Source of the DNA: Clostridiales bacterium
Lineage (GTDB): Bacteria; Bacillota; Clostridia; Monoglobales; Monoglobaceae
Reading direction: 5' to 3'
Assembly (NCBI GenBank): GCA_019419865.1
Contig: JAHZIG010000001.1
Location: 1 to 64,000, forward strand
Length of the DNA: 64,000 bases
Shown here: piece after piece, positions 54,232 to 63,732 of the stretch
Layout: every line of letters begins with the position of its first letter
How positions within the stretch are numbered: the stretch's first letter is position 1
The notes under the pieces: generated by a model
What the model was told of the DNA's origin: nothing
What the model saw: the letters and a program-made list of their open reading frames with translations, nothing else
Databases searched by the model: none
Program-made: the position numbers and the translations under genes

Positions 54232-54510
54232 TTATCTAAATAATTTGCCAAAGAATCCCGTCTCTTCCGATTGCGGTTCCTCGTCGTTTAGATATTCCAG
54301 CCTGTCTACGACGCCCTCTACCAGCAATTCTCCGTTCGAGGTATTGAGCTGGTTTATTTTAAAATCGCGCCCGAGCAGTTCCATAATGCCGAAGTTCGTC
54401 GCGATAACTATCTTCTCTTCGTCGAAGCTTATGACGTCGTCCACCGCCGTGATAGAGATATTATATCTGTTTTCCAGCTTTACAAGATGCTGTTTCATAT
54501 TTTCTTCCAT
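54232..54510 (-). CDS. yabP: Sporulation protein YabP
   Basis: 92 residues of the YabP/YqfC family: KLENRYNISITAVDDVISFD, then a beta-rich core with GIMELLGRDFKINQLNTSNGELLVEG. YabP is SigE-dependent and acts with YabQ in cortex/coat assembly. Its starting ATG follows GGGAGGGAGTCTGC; a second ATG is four codons on. First gene of the cluster; the S4-domain gene yabO seen in Bacillus is absent from this position. Confidence 0.92.
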   Translation of the reverse strand: MEENMKQHLVKLENRYNISITAVDDVISFDEEKIVIATNFGIMELLGRDFKINQLNTSNGELLVEGVVDRLEYLNDEEPQSEETGFFGKLFR

Positions 54511-54810
54511 GCAGACTCCCTCCCTTTTCCGCTCTTTGCAAACTCTTATCGCGAATTCCGCATACTTAATAATATTCAGATCCGCGCGCTTTTATGCGGC
54601 GGATTTAAAAATAGCCATACACTATGATCCGATCCTAACCGGAGATCTTACCGCGTAAATCGAGCGGGACGAACTTCTCACGATCGAGAACGTCCGTCTC
54701 TTCGCTCAGCCGCGCGCAGTCCGTCGCCCCTTACCGCTTAGCCGCGCGCTTCCCGCTATCCGGGCGCGTCGGGATCTTTTCCCGTTAAAGCTCGCCCGTT
54801 TCGGGCAAGT
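54511..54810. other. Intergenic region, no gene seen
   Basis: GC-rich stretch upstream of yabP containing short dyads such as GCTCGCCCGTTTCGGGC near 54790. No coding sequence was recognised. It presumably holds the yabP promoter, but no clear SigA or SigE hexamers were found. Confidence 0.4.
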
Positions 54811-54841
54811 AAAAAGCCGCCCGCGCAAAATTGCGGACGGC
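54811..54841 (-). terminator. Terminator of the 54.9-56.0 kb secreted-protein gene
   Basis: GCCGCCCGC (54816-54824) and GCGGACGGC (54833-54841) pair with one mismatch; on the minus strand TTTTTA follows. Confidence 0.78.
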
Positions 54842-54861
54842 CTCGTATTTATTATTTATCG

Positions 54862-55995
54862 CTATTCGACCGCGCTCATTACTCCGGTCTTTAGATCTAT
54901 GACGTAGTCCTTATCGTAGTGCAAATAGACCTTCTCATCGGTCTTGTCTACGACTACGTTCTCGAAATATTTATTCCCCCAAAAACTGACCGACTGAAAT
55001 TCCTGATCGTAGCATATCTCCGTTCCGTCGGCCGCGATCCTGCGCAGATACTCGCTCCCTCCGTGCGCGTTCGCCTGACTCATATACAAGAAGGTATACT
55101 CGTCGGTCTCGAGGCTGTCGATAACCGTGAAGGATTGTTCTTCGTAGTATTCTATCCTCTCTTCGCGGGTCGGCTGAGCGGGCTCGACGTCCGCGAGGAC
55201 TTCGCCGACTTTATCCGGATAAAAATAATAAAAATCCGCGATCTGATCGGTCATAAGCTGATATTGACCTCCGTCGCCCACGTAAAAATTATAGGTCGGA
55301 CGTCTGAAACAGTAACCTATCAAGACGCCGTCCGAAACGATCTCCCGGAAAGGTCTTTCCCATCCTGAATCCCCGGCTATGCTCGCGCCGATACTTCCGT
55401 ATTGCAGCGGATCCGGCGCGAAAACTGCGGCGATATTATCGGTCGTCTCAGTAAGATCCAACGAAACGCGCTTTTCGTCCAAGATATTAAAAATGTCGTC
55501 GGTCGGATACATAAACTCCAATTCAACAACGCGACTATCCGGATCCCAGATATATTTGCCCCCGATATCCGAAAACTCCCGGTCGGCTCCCAAATCCTCG
55601 ATCGCTACCGCAGTCTTGCCGTTTAAAGCGTACGCGGGCAATTTCCGGTCGTAGATATACGTCGTTATATCGGTCTCGTATATATCGCCCACGACCGCGC
55701 CCGGACTTTCGGCGGATACGTTATCGCCGCTCTTAAGATCGTCCGGCGCAAGGCTCCAAAACAGCAGCGTCCGCAGCCCGTCGTTATATTCGTAGCCGTC
55801 CGTTATGTCCTCGATAATAACCGCGGTCTTGCCCCCGATATTATAGGACGGAACGGTAACTCCGTTAACTACCGCTTTGATATCCGTCGCATAAATATTT
55901 CCGATCGCGTCTCCCGTAGCCGCGTATGCCGGTAAAAACATACAGCTTAAGCATACGGCGGCTAAAATACAAACGCAAAGATACTTTTTCATCAT
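54862..55995 (-). CDS. Secreted protein with two IYxTDI modules, unknown function
   Basis: 377 residues with a signal peptide (to about residue 25, FLPAYAA). Two related modules follow: IYATDIKAVVNGVTVPSYNI-GGKTAV-IIEDI (about 34-70) and IYETDITTYIYDRKLPAYAL-NGKTAV-AIEDL (about 109-145). This exported domain recurs in Clostridia beside stalk modules and may be a variant of them. The remaining 230 residues are not recognised. The starting ATGs (tandem) follow GGAGAAGGGA. It is a lone gene with its own terminator. Confidence 0.8.
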   Translation of the reverse strand: MMKKYLCVCILAAVCLSCMFLPAYAATGDAIGNIYATDIKAVVNGVTVPSYNIGGKTAVIIEDITDGYEYNDGLRTLLFWSLAPDDLKSGDNVSAESPGAVVGDIYETDITTYIYDRKLPAYALNGKTAVAIEDLGADREFSDIGGKYIWDPDSRVVELEFMYPTDDIFNILDEKRVSLDLTETTDNIAAVFAPDPLQYGSIGASIAGDSGWERPFREIVSDGVLIGYCFRRPTYNFYVGDGGQYQLMTDQIADFYYFYPDKVGEVLADVEPAQPTREERIEYYEEQSFTVIDSLETDEYTFLYMSQANAHGGSEYLRRIAADGTEICYDQEFQSVSFWGNKYFENVVVDKTDEKVYLHYDKDYVIDLKTGVMSAVE

Positions 55996-56102
55996 TCCCT
56001 TCTCCTTTCCGATCCGCTTGCGCCGGCTTTATATTCCGACGTCCCTATTTCCGCTTAAACTCTTTTTATAATCATACCATAACAACGTATAATAAACAAG
56101 GC

Positions 56103-56510
56103 TCAGCGCCTTATCAAAGTTACAAATTTACATGTCAAAATACCAACGTAAACGCCCAGCGTGTTTAGGACCAAGTCGTCTATCTCGCAAACGCCCGCGC
56201 CAAAAATAAACTGCATGGTCTCTACGACCGCTGAGACGATAAACCCGGTAACCAAAGTCTTTACAAGCGACGCTTTTCTAAACCCGAACATATAGAACCC
56301 GATCGGCGCGAACCAGACTATATTGCCGACGAACAGGTAAATAAAATATTTTAGATCTTCGGCCGCTATATGAAACAGGTCGGCGAACGGAACAAAATTG
56401 ACTTTCCCGTAATTAAAGGCTCCCGCGATCTCAAAACCGTCTCTGAAAACGGTTATTTTAAACAGCGCAATAACATATATAACAAACAAAATATTTATCA
56501 GCTTTTTCAT
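56103..56510 (-). CDS. VanZ family membrane protein
   Basis: 135 residues, about four membrane helices, with the VanZ-like landmarks VNFVPFADLF, NIVWFAPIGFYMFGF, VSAVVETMQFIFGAGVCEIDDLVLNTLG. VanZ homologues alter envelope properties and teicoplanin or lipoprotein-related traits; most lie outside vancomycin clusters, as here. No vanHAX-type genes are near, so resistance is not implied. Confidence 0.9.
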   Translation of the reverse strand: MKKLINILFVIYVIALFKITVFRDGFEIAGAFNYGKVNFVPFADLFHIAAEDLKYFIYLFVGNIVWFAPIGFYMFGFRKASLVKTLVTGFIVSAVVETMQFIFGAGVCEIDDLVLNTLGVYVGILTCKFVTLIRR

Positions 56511-56567
56511 ATTAAATCACCATGGAATAATTTTCATCAAATCAAAGACCTACTCGACGCTCGTCAG

Positions 56568-57275
56568 TCATCCAACGTCATATAACTCGCCGCCGACTGA
56601 TAAAACGCTATCGTCTATCCACTCAAGCTCGTATTCTTCTCCCCAGCCTCCGTAATGCAAAAGCCAATCCCTTGCCTTAAACGTACCGCAAAACAACTCA
56701 AGATCGCGATCGACGCTCCTTGCATATACAAACGTATCGCCGCCGAGCGCGCCCTGATCGGATCTTACGACCCACGCCTCTTTTGTCCCGTCCGGAGACG
56801 GCGCGGTTTGGGTTACAGTCGTTTCGCCGAACGAGGAAAAAATAAGTACGAACCATAGCCACAGCGCCGCCGGTATCATGCCGACGCATATGTTGATTAT
56901 AACGTTTTTCATTTTTACCGAATCGGAGACGGCGAAAAATATCAACGCCGCCGCAACGGCCGAAATAATTATCACGATATTCGCGCATACCGCGTTCCCG
57001 TCAAAATCGACGGCGAAAAATAGCGAAACGGTAAACGCAAGTAATATGACCGGCATGATCCGTCCGAAAGATCCCGACCGCTTGGTTTTCACTCTTCTAT
57101 ACCCGGCCGACAACGCGGCCGAGATCAGCGCGAAGGCTCCGTACGCCGCTACAAACGCGGCGCAATTCGACGGAACAAAACAGTAGCCGCAAAAATATAA
57201 CAGCATGTTCAAAGCCGATAAAACGATCAAAAGTCCGCCGAAAAAGCAATTAAAATTTTTCTTAACGCTTTGCAT
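56568..57275 (-). CDS. Membrane protein, DUF5412-like
   Basis: 235 residues with about five membrane helices in the first 160, then an extracytoplasmic domain (TAPSPDGTKEAWVVRSDQGA, then DTFVYARS and the C-terminal WIDDSVLSVGGELYDV) like that of DUF5412 proteins. It begins two bases after the XRE gene stop, whose end supplies GAGGATTG, so it is the third gene of the DUF2975-XRE operon. Role unknown. Confidence 0.75.
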   Translation of the reverse strand: MQSVKKNFNCFFGGLLIVLSALNMLLYFCGYCFVPSNCAAFVAAYGAFALISAALSAGYRRVKTKRSGSFGRIMPVILLAFTVSLFFAVDFDGNAVCANIVIIISAVAAALIFFAVSDSVKMKNVIINICVGMIPAALWLWFVLIFSSFGETTVTQTAPSPDGTKEAWVVRSDQGALGGDTFVYARSVDRDLELFCGTFKARDWLLHYGGWGEEYELEWIDDSVLSVGGELYDVG

Positions 57276-57278
57276 ACG

Positions 57279-57485
57279 TCAATCCTCCGTATACTCCAAA
57301 ATATCTCCGGGCTGGCAGTCCAGGATCCTGCAGATCGCGTCCAGCGTCGAGAACCTAACGGCTTTCGCTTTATTATTCTTCAAGATCGAAAGATTCGCGG
57401 GCGTAATATCCATCTTATCCGCAAGCTCCATAAGCCCGATCTTTCGCTTCGCCATCATCACGTCTAAATTAACTATTATAGCCAT
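57279..57485 (-). CDS. XRE (Cro/C1-type) helix-turn-helix regulator
   Basis: 68 residues, a compact helix-turn-helix: NLDVMMAKRKIGLMELADKM, ITPANLSILKNNKAKAVRFS, TLDAICRILDCQPGDILEY. Its ATG lies one base after the DUF2975 gene's TGA. The YozG-like regulator and DUF2975 (YoaS-like) membrane protein form a widespread two-gene unit, probably membrane-signal controlled autoregulation. Confidence 0.94.
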   Translation of the reverse strand: MAIIVNLDVMMAKRKIGLMELADKMDITPANLSILKNNKAKAVRFSTLDAICRILDCQPGDILEYTED

Positions 57486-57486
57486 C

Positions 57487-57939
57487 TCACACCGTCCAAT
57501 CGTTTTCTTCTTTATACAGGATCGCCCGCTTAAATATATCTTTCAAAGTCAGACAAAATAATCCGCCGAGCACAAAAACCATTACGACGATAACCGTCGA
57601 TACCGAAAACATAAAGACGCATTTCACAATATATGCCAGCGCGATAATCCCGCACGCTGCAGCCATCCGCTTTAAACAGACTACGTTTTTGTTGACAAAC
57701 GGGTTGCCGCCCGCCAGCGTTTTATACATCAGCTTCAAATTGAATAAAATATATACCGCGCAGACGCCGGAGATAAACAGTATCGTTATAAACAAAATAA
57801 GTCTGCCGGAGCTGTAATTATAAAATCTGTTTATCGTATTTGAAAAAAACGGCGTCAAGACGACGCAGACTATCCCCAAATAAAACATGACGTCGATAAT
57901 CGCTCTTGTCGCCGTTTGGATAATATTTTTCTCACGCAT
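57487..57939 (-). CDS. DUF2975 domain membrane protein
   Basis: About 150 residues with four membrane helices (about 10-30, 45-68, 88-108, 112-132) and the loop LMYKTLAGGNPFVNKNVVCL, characteristic of DUF2975. GGAGG ten bases before ATG 57939 supports this start over 57972. It likely holds or senses a signal for the coupled XRE regulator. First gene of a three-gene leftward operon. Confidence 0.9.
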   Translation of the reverse strand: MREKNIIQTATRAIIDVMFYLGIVCVVLTPFFSNTINRFYNYSSGRLILFITILFISGVCAVYILFNLKLMYKTLAGGNPFVNKNVVCLKRMAAACGIIALAYIVKCVFMFSVSTVIVVMVFVLGGLFCLTLKDIFKRAILYKEENDWTV

Positions 57940-58062
57940 TGCAAAGCCACCTCCAAAGTCTAAAGTTTTCATATCGTAATTATAACACAGCTCTTTTCAA
58001 AAATCAATAAATATTTATCGTTTTTCAATAAATAATTATCCCCGCAACTTTTATCCTTGCAC

Positions 58063-58090
58063 AAAAAAAGACCTGCGCGCTATACGCAGG
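58063..58090 (-). terminator. Terminator of mecA
   Basis: CCTGCG (58072-58077) and CGCAGG (58085-58090) with a 7-base loop; on the minus strand seven T follow in TCTTTTTTTG. Confidence 0.78.
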
Positions 58091-58113
58091 CCGGAGCGTA
58101 GTATTTAGTTTGC

Positions 58114-58806
58114 TTACATATACAGCGCGATCTTATTGATCGCCGATTCCGGGATCATCAATTTTCCGTATTCGTTCAATCTTCCAAACATCAACGGCGT
58201 GGCGCTGCAGTTTTCTCCGAACTCGGATAAGCGCGAGCATATCTTGGAAGATTTTCTCTTTTCCTCGGCGCTCAGAACGATATAGTAGTTTTCTTCAAGC
58301 TTATACAATCTGCTGTCGCCCTTAAATTTGCCGCCAAGCGTTTTGGCCGCCGAGCAAACCGCGTCAAACTCTTCAAACTTAAATATATGGGTGAACTGTT
58401 TATCGGCCGTTCTTCTAAGCTCCCTCGTCGCCTTCTTCGCTCTGCTCTTGCTTGCGTCGTACGTTTTAAGGTCGTCGCTCGTGACCTTGCTGCGTATCTC
58501 TCTGCGCTTTATATGGCCTTTATACGAACATTGCTCTATGGCTTTTTCAAGCTCGAGTTCGCTTTCGATCCTGGTGATGAACAGCCCGAACCCCTCGTCG
58601 CCGTGAGGCTCCGTCTCGACAAACAGCTTGGCGCCGTCCACAAAAAATTCCATATCCCGCTCCGCTTTCCTGATCGCCTTCCAGAACATATCCTGAACCT
58701 GAGGCGTATTCTGAGAAATGCTTTTTATGTTGACGTTCCAGGCCTTCGCCTCGTCGTCGTCTATCATCACTTTGATTTTGTTGCTATTAATTTTTTCGAT
58801 TTTCAT
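58114..58806 (-). CDS. mecA: Adaptor protein MecA
   Basis: 230 residues: N-terminal substrate-recognition domain (MKIEKINSNKIKVMI, about 1-80), a charged linker (about 90-135) and a C-terminal ClpC-binding domain (about 135-230, FKFEEFDAVCSAAKTLG). MecA targets proteins such as competence or sporulation regulators to ClpCP for degradation. This is the ClpC adaptor, unrelated to the methicillin-resistance gene of the same name. Monocistronic with its own terminator. Confidence 0.95.
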   Translation of the reverse strand: MKIEKINSNKIKVMIDDDEAKAWNVNIKSISQNTPQVQDMFWKAIRKAERDMEFFVDGAKLFVETEPHGDEGFGLFITRIESELELEKAIEQCSYKGHIKRREIRSKVTSDDLKTYDASKSRAKKATRELRRTADKQFTHIFKFEEFDAVCSAAKTLGGKFKGDSRLYKLEENYYIVLSAEEKRKSSKICSRLSEFGENCSATPLMFGRLNEYGKLMIPESAINKIALYM

Positions 58807-59150
58807 ATACTTCTCCCCGTGTCAATCACAACTAATCCTATTTCAAATTATCGATCCGCTTTATAAAATAATATGAATATCATTTTATTTAAATATACGC
58901 GTAAGATTTATCTTTTAAGACGATTTTATTTGAAATATTCTACTCGATTAAAAGCCTGTATCGTCGAATCCAGTATATTGGTTCCGAGCCGCATAAGCAA
59001 TAATCAATTAATATAAATTTCAAATTAAAATCACATTGAATATTATATATATTTTTTTCCATAATGCAATGCAAATAATAATTATATAACAATTTGTAAA
59101 CCATCTGTAAAATATCATAAAATCGGCGTAACAAAATCGCAATATTTTCT
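58807..59150. other. AT-rich intergenic region, no gene seen
   Basis: Very AT-rich interval between mecA and the 6S RNA promoter. Short open frames exist but lack ribosome binding sites and recognisable sequence. The mecA promoter must be at its left end; no clear pair was found. Confidence 0.4.
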
Positions 59151-59152
59151 TA

Positions 59153-59180
59153 TTGTAATTTTCAGAAAATGTGATATAAT
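59153..59180 (+). promoter_or_regulatory. Promoter upstream of the 6S RNA
   Basis: TTGTAA (59153-59158), 16-base spacer, perfect TATAAT (59175-59180). It would start transcription near 59187, about 45 bases before the closing stem of the RNA, so either the RNA has a processed 5' leader or a closer weak promoter is used. Confidence 0.55.
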
Positions 59181-59234
59181 AAGTTTGTAAGTGAAAAACT
59201 TTCAATTTACAAAAACCTATGATTTGAATATTTC

Positions 59235-59425
59235 ATCCCTGCGATGTTTGTATATTAGGTCATAATGTAAAACCAACACTTATTTTAAGGGATTAATTCT
59301 CCGGCGGCGGCGCACATGCCTCACGTCTTAGGACGTCCAGTGGACTTGTAATGTCTCCGGGTACTTTCCCACCTGGCTTCCAGGTTTTTACTTTAGCCAA
59401 TCTACGGCACTTGCGGGGATTATTT
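59235..59425 (+). ncRNA. ssrS: 6S RNA
   Basis: About 190 bases closed by a 10-bp stem: ATCCCTGCGA (59235-59244) with TTGCGGGGAT (59411-59420), the latter followed by TATTTTTACTTT. The ends resemble the conserved 6S termini (5' CTGCGATGTTTGT, 3' ACGGCACTTGCGGGG; compare GATGTTCGC and GCGGCATCTCGGAG in E. coli). A long irregular hairpin with inner stems such as CCTGGcttCCAGG lies between. 6S RNA mimics an open promoter and sequesters SigA-RNA polymerase in stationary phase. The family call rests on end motifs, size and stem, not on a covariance search. Confidence 0.8.
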
Positions 59426-59530
59426 TTACTTTAATTACGATCTATCTCTGATTATCGCCGCGTTTTCCGCGGGTATCTTCTTATATTGCTCTAAAAGCTC
59501 TCATATATCTCTGTTTTGTTACAAAACCAC

Positions 59531-59559
59531 TTGACAAAATCGCTTTTATGATATATAAA
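59531..59559 (+). promoter_or_regulatory. Promoter of rsmD-coaD
   Basis: TTGACA (59531-59536), 17-base spacer, TATAAA (59554-59559). The leader to the rsmD start is about 120 bases. Confidence 0.75.
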
Positions 59560-59685
59560 TATAAGGTATATAATTATATTTTTATGTAGTTATCTCGGTT
59601 TGTATCGCAGATATAATTTTTTATGTCGAAAAATTATTTGTTACGCGTTACCAAACCGATAAAGAATACTTTAGGAGGTTTTGTT

Positions 59686-60727
<1,042 letters not shown>

Positions 60728-60766
60728 TTTTCAAGACCTACATCATTACTCAGGAGGTAGTTTACA

Positions 60767-61282
60767 ATGGATGCTTTAGAATTGTTAGACGAGTTGGAGG
60801 ATATAATCGATAAAGGCGCTGCCGTACCTTTTTCGGGCCGCTGTATCCTTGAAAAGGACGAGCTCTTGGATATACTTCAAGAAATCAAATTAAAACTTCC
60901 GGACGATCTCAAGCAGGCTAAGTGGATCAAGGAAGAGAGAAACAGGATCATCCAGGAAGCTCAGGCCGAGGCGGACAACCTTATCAAGAGCGCCGAGGAC
61001 AAGATCATAGCTATGGTGAACGAAAACGAGATCACCAAGAAGGCTATAGTTCAGGGCAATCAGCTAATGGAGCAGGCGCGCGACAACGCTCAGCAGATCC
61101 AGGATTCTTCTTACGCATACGCGGACAATCTGCTCGAAACGGTCGAAAAAGTCGTTTTGAGTTCGATGAAGGATATGGAGCAGTGTATTTCTATCGTTCG
61201 CAACAACAGAAACGAGCTCAGAAATAACAACGCCGTAAGTTCTCAAAATTTAGCGCCCGCGCCAAGCGAAAATGTAAATTAA
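60767..61282 (+). CDS. Coiled-coil protein following coaD, unknown function
   Basis: 171 residues, mostly helical. After a short head (LLDELEDIIDKG) comes a long amphipathic coiled coil (about 55-150, EAQAEADNLIKSAEDKIIAM), similar to the stalk of ATP synthase b subunits or DivIVA-like proteins, and it is often misnamed ATPase. No membrane helix. It recurs after coaD in Clostridia, which suggests a division or scaffold role, unproven. AGGAGGTAG precedes the ATG. Confidence 0.85.
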   Translation: MDALELLDELEDIIDKGAAVPFSGRCILEKDELLDILQEIKLKLPDDLKQAKWIKEERNRIIQEAQAEADNLIKSAEDKIIAMVNENEITKKAIVQGNQLMEQARDNAQQIQDSSYAYADNLLETVEKVVLSSMKDMEQCISIVRNNRNELRNNNAVSSQNLAPAPSENVN

Positions 61283-61305
61283 TTTTATCTGAACACACTT
61301 TCTCC

Positions 61306-61342
61306 GGCCAAATGTTTAAGACGCATTTGGCCTTTTTGTTTT
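61306..61342 (+). terminator. Terminator of the rsmD-coaD operon
   Basis: GGCCAAATG (61306-61314) pairs perfectly with CATTTGGCC (61324-61332), then TTTTTGTTTT. Confidence 0.95.
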
Positions 61343-61525
61343 ACCTTGAATCAGGATTAAATTTAGACGGCGTCTTAAATCGGTATTTGGGCCGGCGATC
61401 CTATCTCGTAGCTCCTTTTTGACTTATACGAAAATACTTCAAAATAATAATAAAACGAGCATAAACAGCTCGTCTTAGACTTAATAAACTAATTATATAG
61501 TTCTCTCGCTTAAATCAACCCGGCG

Positions 61526-61768
61526 TTATTGAATTTCCTGCTCTAACTTATGAAACACGGGCGCGTCAAAAAATTCTACCAAAGAGATCCCTAAACCGTC
61601 GCATAGCTTTTTGATAGTAACGATTCCGGGATTTTTGGTTATTCCATAAACAATATTTTTTAATGTCGACGGCGGAACCGCCGCGATCGTCGATAGCCTG
61701 CTTATAGTAATCTCATTTTGAGCGCATAATTCTAATATTCTATGAGCGACAGCGCTACGCGTATCCAT
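61526..61768 (-). CDS. XRE family helix-turn-helix regulator
   Basis: 80 residues with a helix-turn-helix (about 10-65): AHRILELCAQNEITISRLST, IAAVPPSTLKNIVYGITKNP, GIVTIKKLCDGLGISLVEFF. The short form with C-terminal VEFFDAPVF is frequent in gut Clostridia as a stand-alone regulator. GGGTGAGAAAAA precedes the ATG. No operon partner is evident; the target is unknown. Confidence 0.9.
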   Translation of the reverse strand: MDTRSAVAHRILELCAQNEITISRLSTIAAVPPSTLKNIVYGITKNPGIVTIKKLCDGLGISLVEFFDAPVFHKLEQEIQ

Positions 61769-61859
61769 TTTTTCTCACCCGTCCATATATAGTCTATTAC
61801 ATCGTTTCAGACGATAAAAATCCATATGTAGGCTAAAATATTTTTAATACTTTTGTCCA

Positions 61860-62429
61860 TCAATTATTCTTTCTATCCGCATAAACGGCGATCCCGTCTT
61901 CAAATCTAACGTTATACGTATACGGATCGATCATATCGTCGCCGTAACCAAGATAATAATCGAATACTTCCCAGCCGCCGTACTCCGAGACAGTATCCGG
62001 CTCGCCTAAAATTTCAATTATTTCATCCTTGGTCATGCCGACAAAATCGTATTTCTTTTCGAGATCGTCTATCATATAAAAGCGGATCTCCTCGTTTTCA
62101 TCCCATTTTTCTCTGCTGTATACGGACGAATAAAGTCCCGCCGCGTTGTAGATTATCCCGTTGACCATAACCGCCGAAAGCGCGGCGAGCGTCAGGCAGA
62201 GCGGGAGCGCTAAACCGACTTTTTTCTTTTTGCAGATCGCGATCGTCGCCGCTATGGCGCATAGATAAATAGTTACGAATACCGCTTTCAAAACCCCGTC
62301 GCCGAACTGGTTGACAAATCCGTCGACCATGAAGAATATAAGCGACGCGCAGGCGATCCCGCACCCAAGCGCGGCAAAGATTATGTATAGCGCTATATTA
62401 GTTATAATTCTTCCTGTTTTAGATCTCAT
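61860..62429 (-). CDS. Membrane protein with BamE/SmpA-like C-terminal motif, unknown function
   Basis: About 189 residues: four membrane helices in the first 115 (starting IITNIALYIIFAALGCGIAC), then a short extracytoplasmic domain KYDFVGMTKDEIIEILGEPD, the 'G-M-(S/T)-x-x-E-(V/I)-x-x-x-L-G-x-P' pattern of BamE-like and related small domains. ATG 62429 is preferred to an upstream GTG at 62456, because GGGGCGAT lies close before it, but the site is weak. Function unknown. Confidence 0.72.
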   Translation of the reverse strand: MRSKTGRIITNIALYIIFAALGCGIACASLIFFMVDGFVNQFGDGVLKAVFVTIYLCAIAATIAICKKKKVGLALPLCLTLAALSAVMVNGIIYNAAGLYSSVYSREKWDENEEIRFYMIDDLEKKYDFVGMTKDEIIEILGEPDTVSEYGGWEVFDYYLGYGDDMIDPYTYNVRFEDGIAVYADRKNN

Positions 62430-62556
62430 AATATCGCCCCGAGACCATTGTACCATACGTTTGTTATGATGTAAATATAATTTAATAAATTGGAGAATCT
62501 TTCGCAGACATTAAATAAAAAAGCGAATCGCAATGTTAACGCGTTTAGATAACCAA

Positions 62557-62582
62557 AGCCGGGCGCCAAAAAGCGTCCGGCT
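62557..62582. terminator. Terminator-like hairpin
   Basis: AGCCGGGCGC (62557-62566) and GCGTCCGGCT (62573-62582) form a 10-bp stem with one G-U and a 6-base loop. It lies after the minus-strand gene ending at 62701 and is the likely terminator, although its T-tract (TTTGGTT) is weak. Confidence 0.5.
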
Positions 62583-62700
62583 CTATGATATATATCGACA
62601 AGAGGCTGTCAAAAAATCCGTCGGTGTTGTAAATAAATCATGCAAAAAAAACAATACCGTTTCCCCTATGCGCGTCGGCTAAAAAACATAAATCCCGCCG

Positions 62701-63606
62701 CTACCAGCCTCTGCTGTCCATGTTAAGATCGCCTACGAGAGATTTTAGACCGTATTTTATTACGTATTTCTCATCGGCGTTAAAGTCCCACAATTTCAGG
62801 GACAAGCCAAATTTATTCTTTAAACTGTAAGATCTCGCCGTATATATAGCGTATCTGCCGTCGGCGGTAAAGCAATACGTTCCCACGTCCGAATCGCCGA
62901 GAACCTTGCTCTCCGACGGGTTGTTCCAGTTCATGACCCTCAATCTTTGATCGTCCTCGCTCAACTTATAAAGCATCGTCGAGTCGCAGACAACCGGCTC
63001 TATTCCTTGAGTCAGCTCTATATCCGTCTTTGTGATGAAGTTATAGACGTGTATATATCCGTTATAATCGTAAAACAAAAGGTTTCCGTCCTCAGCCCAG
63101 GAATATACTTTCGATATTCTATCGTAGACCTCGGTGACCTCGCTGACGTAGCCGGTCAGCATATCGAAATGCATCATTCTCTTATCGTTGAGGATGACCG
63201 TGAAATTATCGCTGCCGTGCACGCGTCTCAGCGAACTGATCTTCTCGACGGTACTGTAGAAAGTATAGTTCTCTCCGGTTTGAAAATTATACGTCATAAC
63301 CTCGTATTTGTTCCCGGGAGCCGTTCTGTAATAGATTATTACGTTGTTGTCCATTAAATAATTGGGATCCCTGCCGTTTAGATTCGTGTAAGATACCTCT
63401 CCTCCCGCCAAAGGCTGTATTTTTACGATCCCCCTGTTATATGTCGGATCGTCCATCAAAATATTTCCGATCTCCGCGAATTTTGGATCGTCGCCCGGCA
63501 GCGTGCGCTCCGTACCGTTCCACAAAAAATAGGAACCCACGCCCAAAGCGCATAAAATTATAACCGCCAAAGCTATTATCGCAATCCTGTGTCTGCCCAC
63601 ATCCAT
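62701..63606 (-). CDS. Membrane-anchored beta-propeller-like protein
   Basis: 301 residues with an N-terminal membrane anchor (about 8-29, IAIIALAVIILCALGVGSYF) and an external domain built of repeated Tyr/Asp-rich blades (YNFQTGENYTFYS, MMHFDMLTGYVSEV, IHVYNFITKTDIELT, TYCFTADGRYAIYTA, KLWDFNADEKYVI), like TolB or DPP4-type propellers. The recurrent 'xADGRYAIY' and 'xWDxN' units support about five blades. GGAGGA lies very close to ATG 63606; the GTG two codons on (63600) is better spaced. No enzyme motif is visible; role unknown. Confidence 0.75.
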   Translation of the reverse strand: MDVGRHRIAIIALAVIILCALGVGSYFLWNGTERTLPGDDPKFAEIGNILMDDPTYNRGIVKIQPLAGGEVSYTNLNGRDPNYLMDNNVIIYYRTAPGNKYEVMTYNFQTGENYTFYSTVEKISSLRRVHGSDNFTVILNDKRMMHFDMLTGYVSEVTEVYDRISKVYSWAEDGNLLFYDYNGYIHVYNFITKTDIELTQGIEPVVCDSTMLYKLSEDDQRLRVMNWNNPSESKVLGDSDVGTYCFTADGRYAIYTARSYSLKNKFGLSLKLWDFNADEKYVIKYGLKSLVGDLNMDSRGW

Positions 63607-63732
63607 TCCTCCGTTGCCAATAAAGTACGTCGATCTATAATAAAACCTATTAATAAAGTTAAGATCGCTGAGTATATCGCCTGTATTAAGATATATTCTA
63701 AGTCCGCAAAACGCAGCTTCCGCGCCGCTCGA

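Noticed and set aside
56103..56510. Vancomycin/teicoplanin resistance locus because of a VanZ-like protein
   Set aside because: No vanHAX, vanY or two-component genes are near; most VanZ-family proteins lie outside resistance clusters.
58114..58806. Methicillin-resistance gene from the name mecA and the BlaI-like repressor
   Set aside because: The sequence is the ClpC adaptor MecA, not a penicillin-binding protein, and it is 50 kb from the BlaI unit.
62580..62660. Possible IS end (AGGCTGTCAAAAAATC)
   Set aside because: No matching inverted end, transposase remnant or target duplication was seen.
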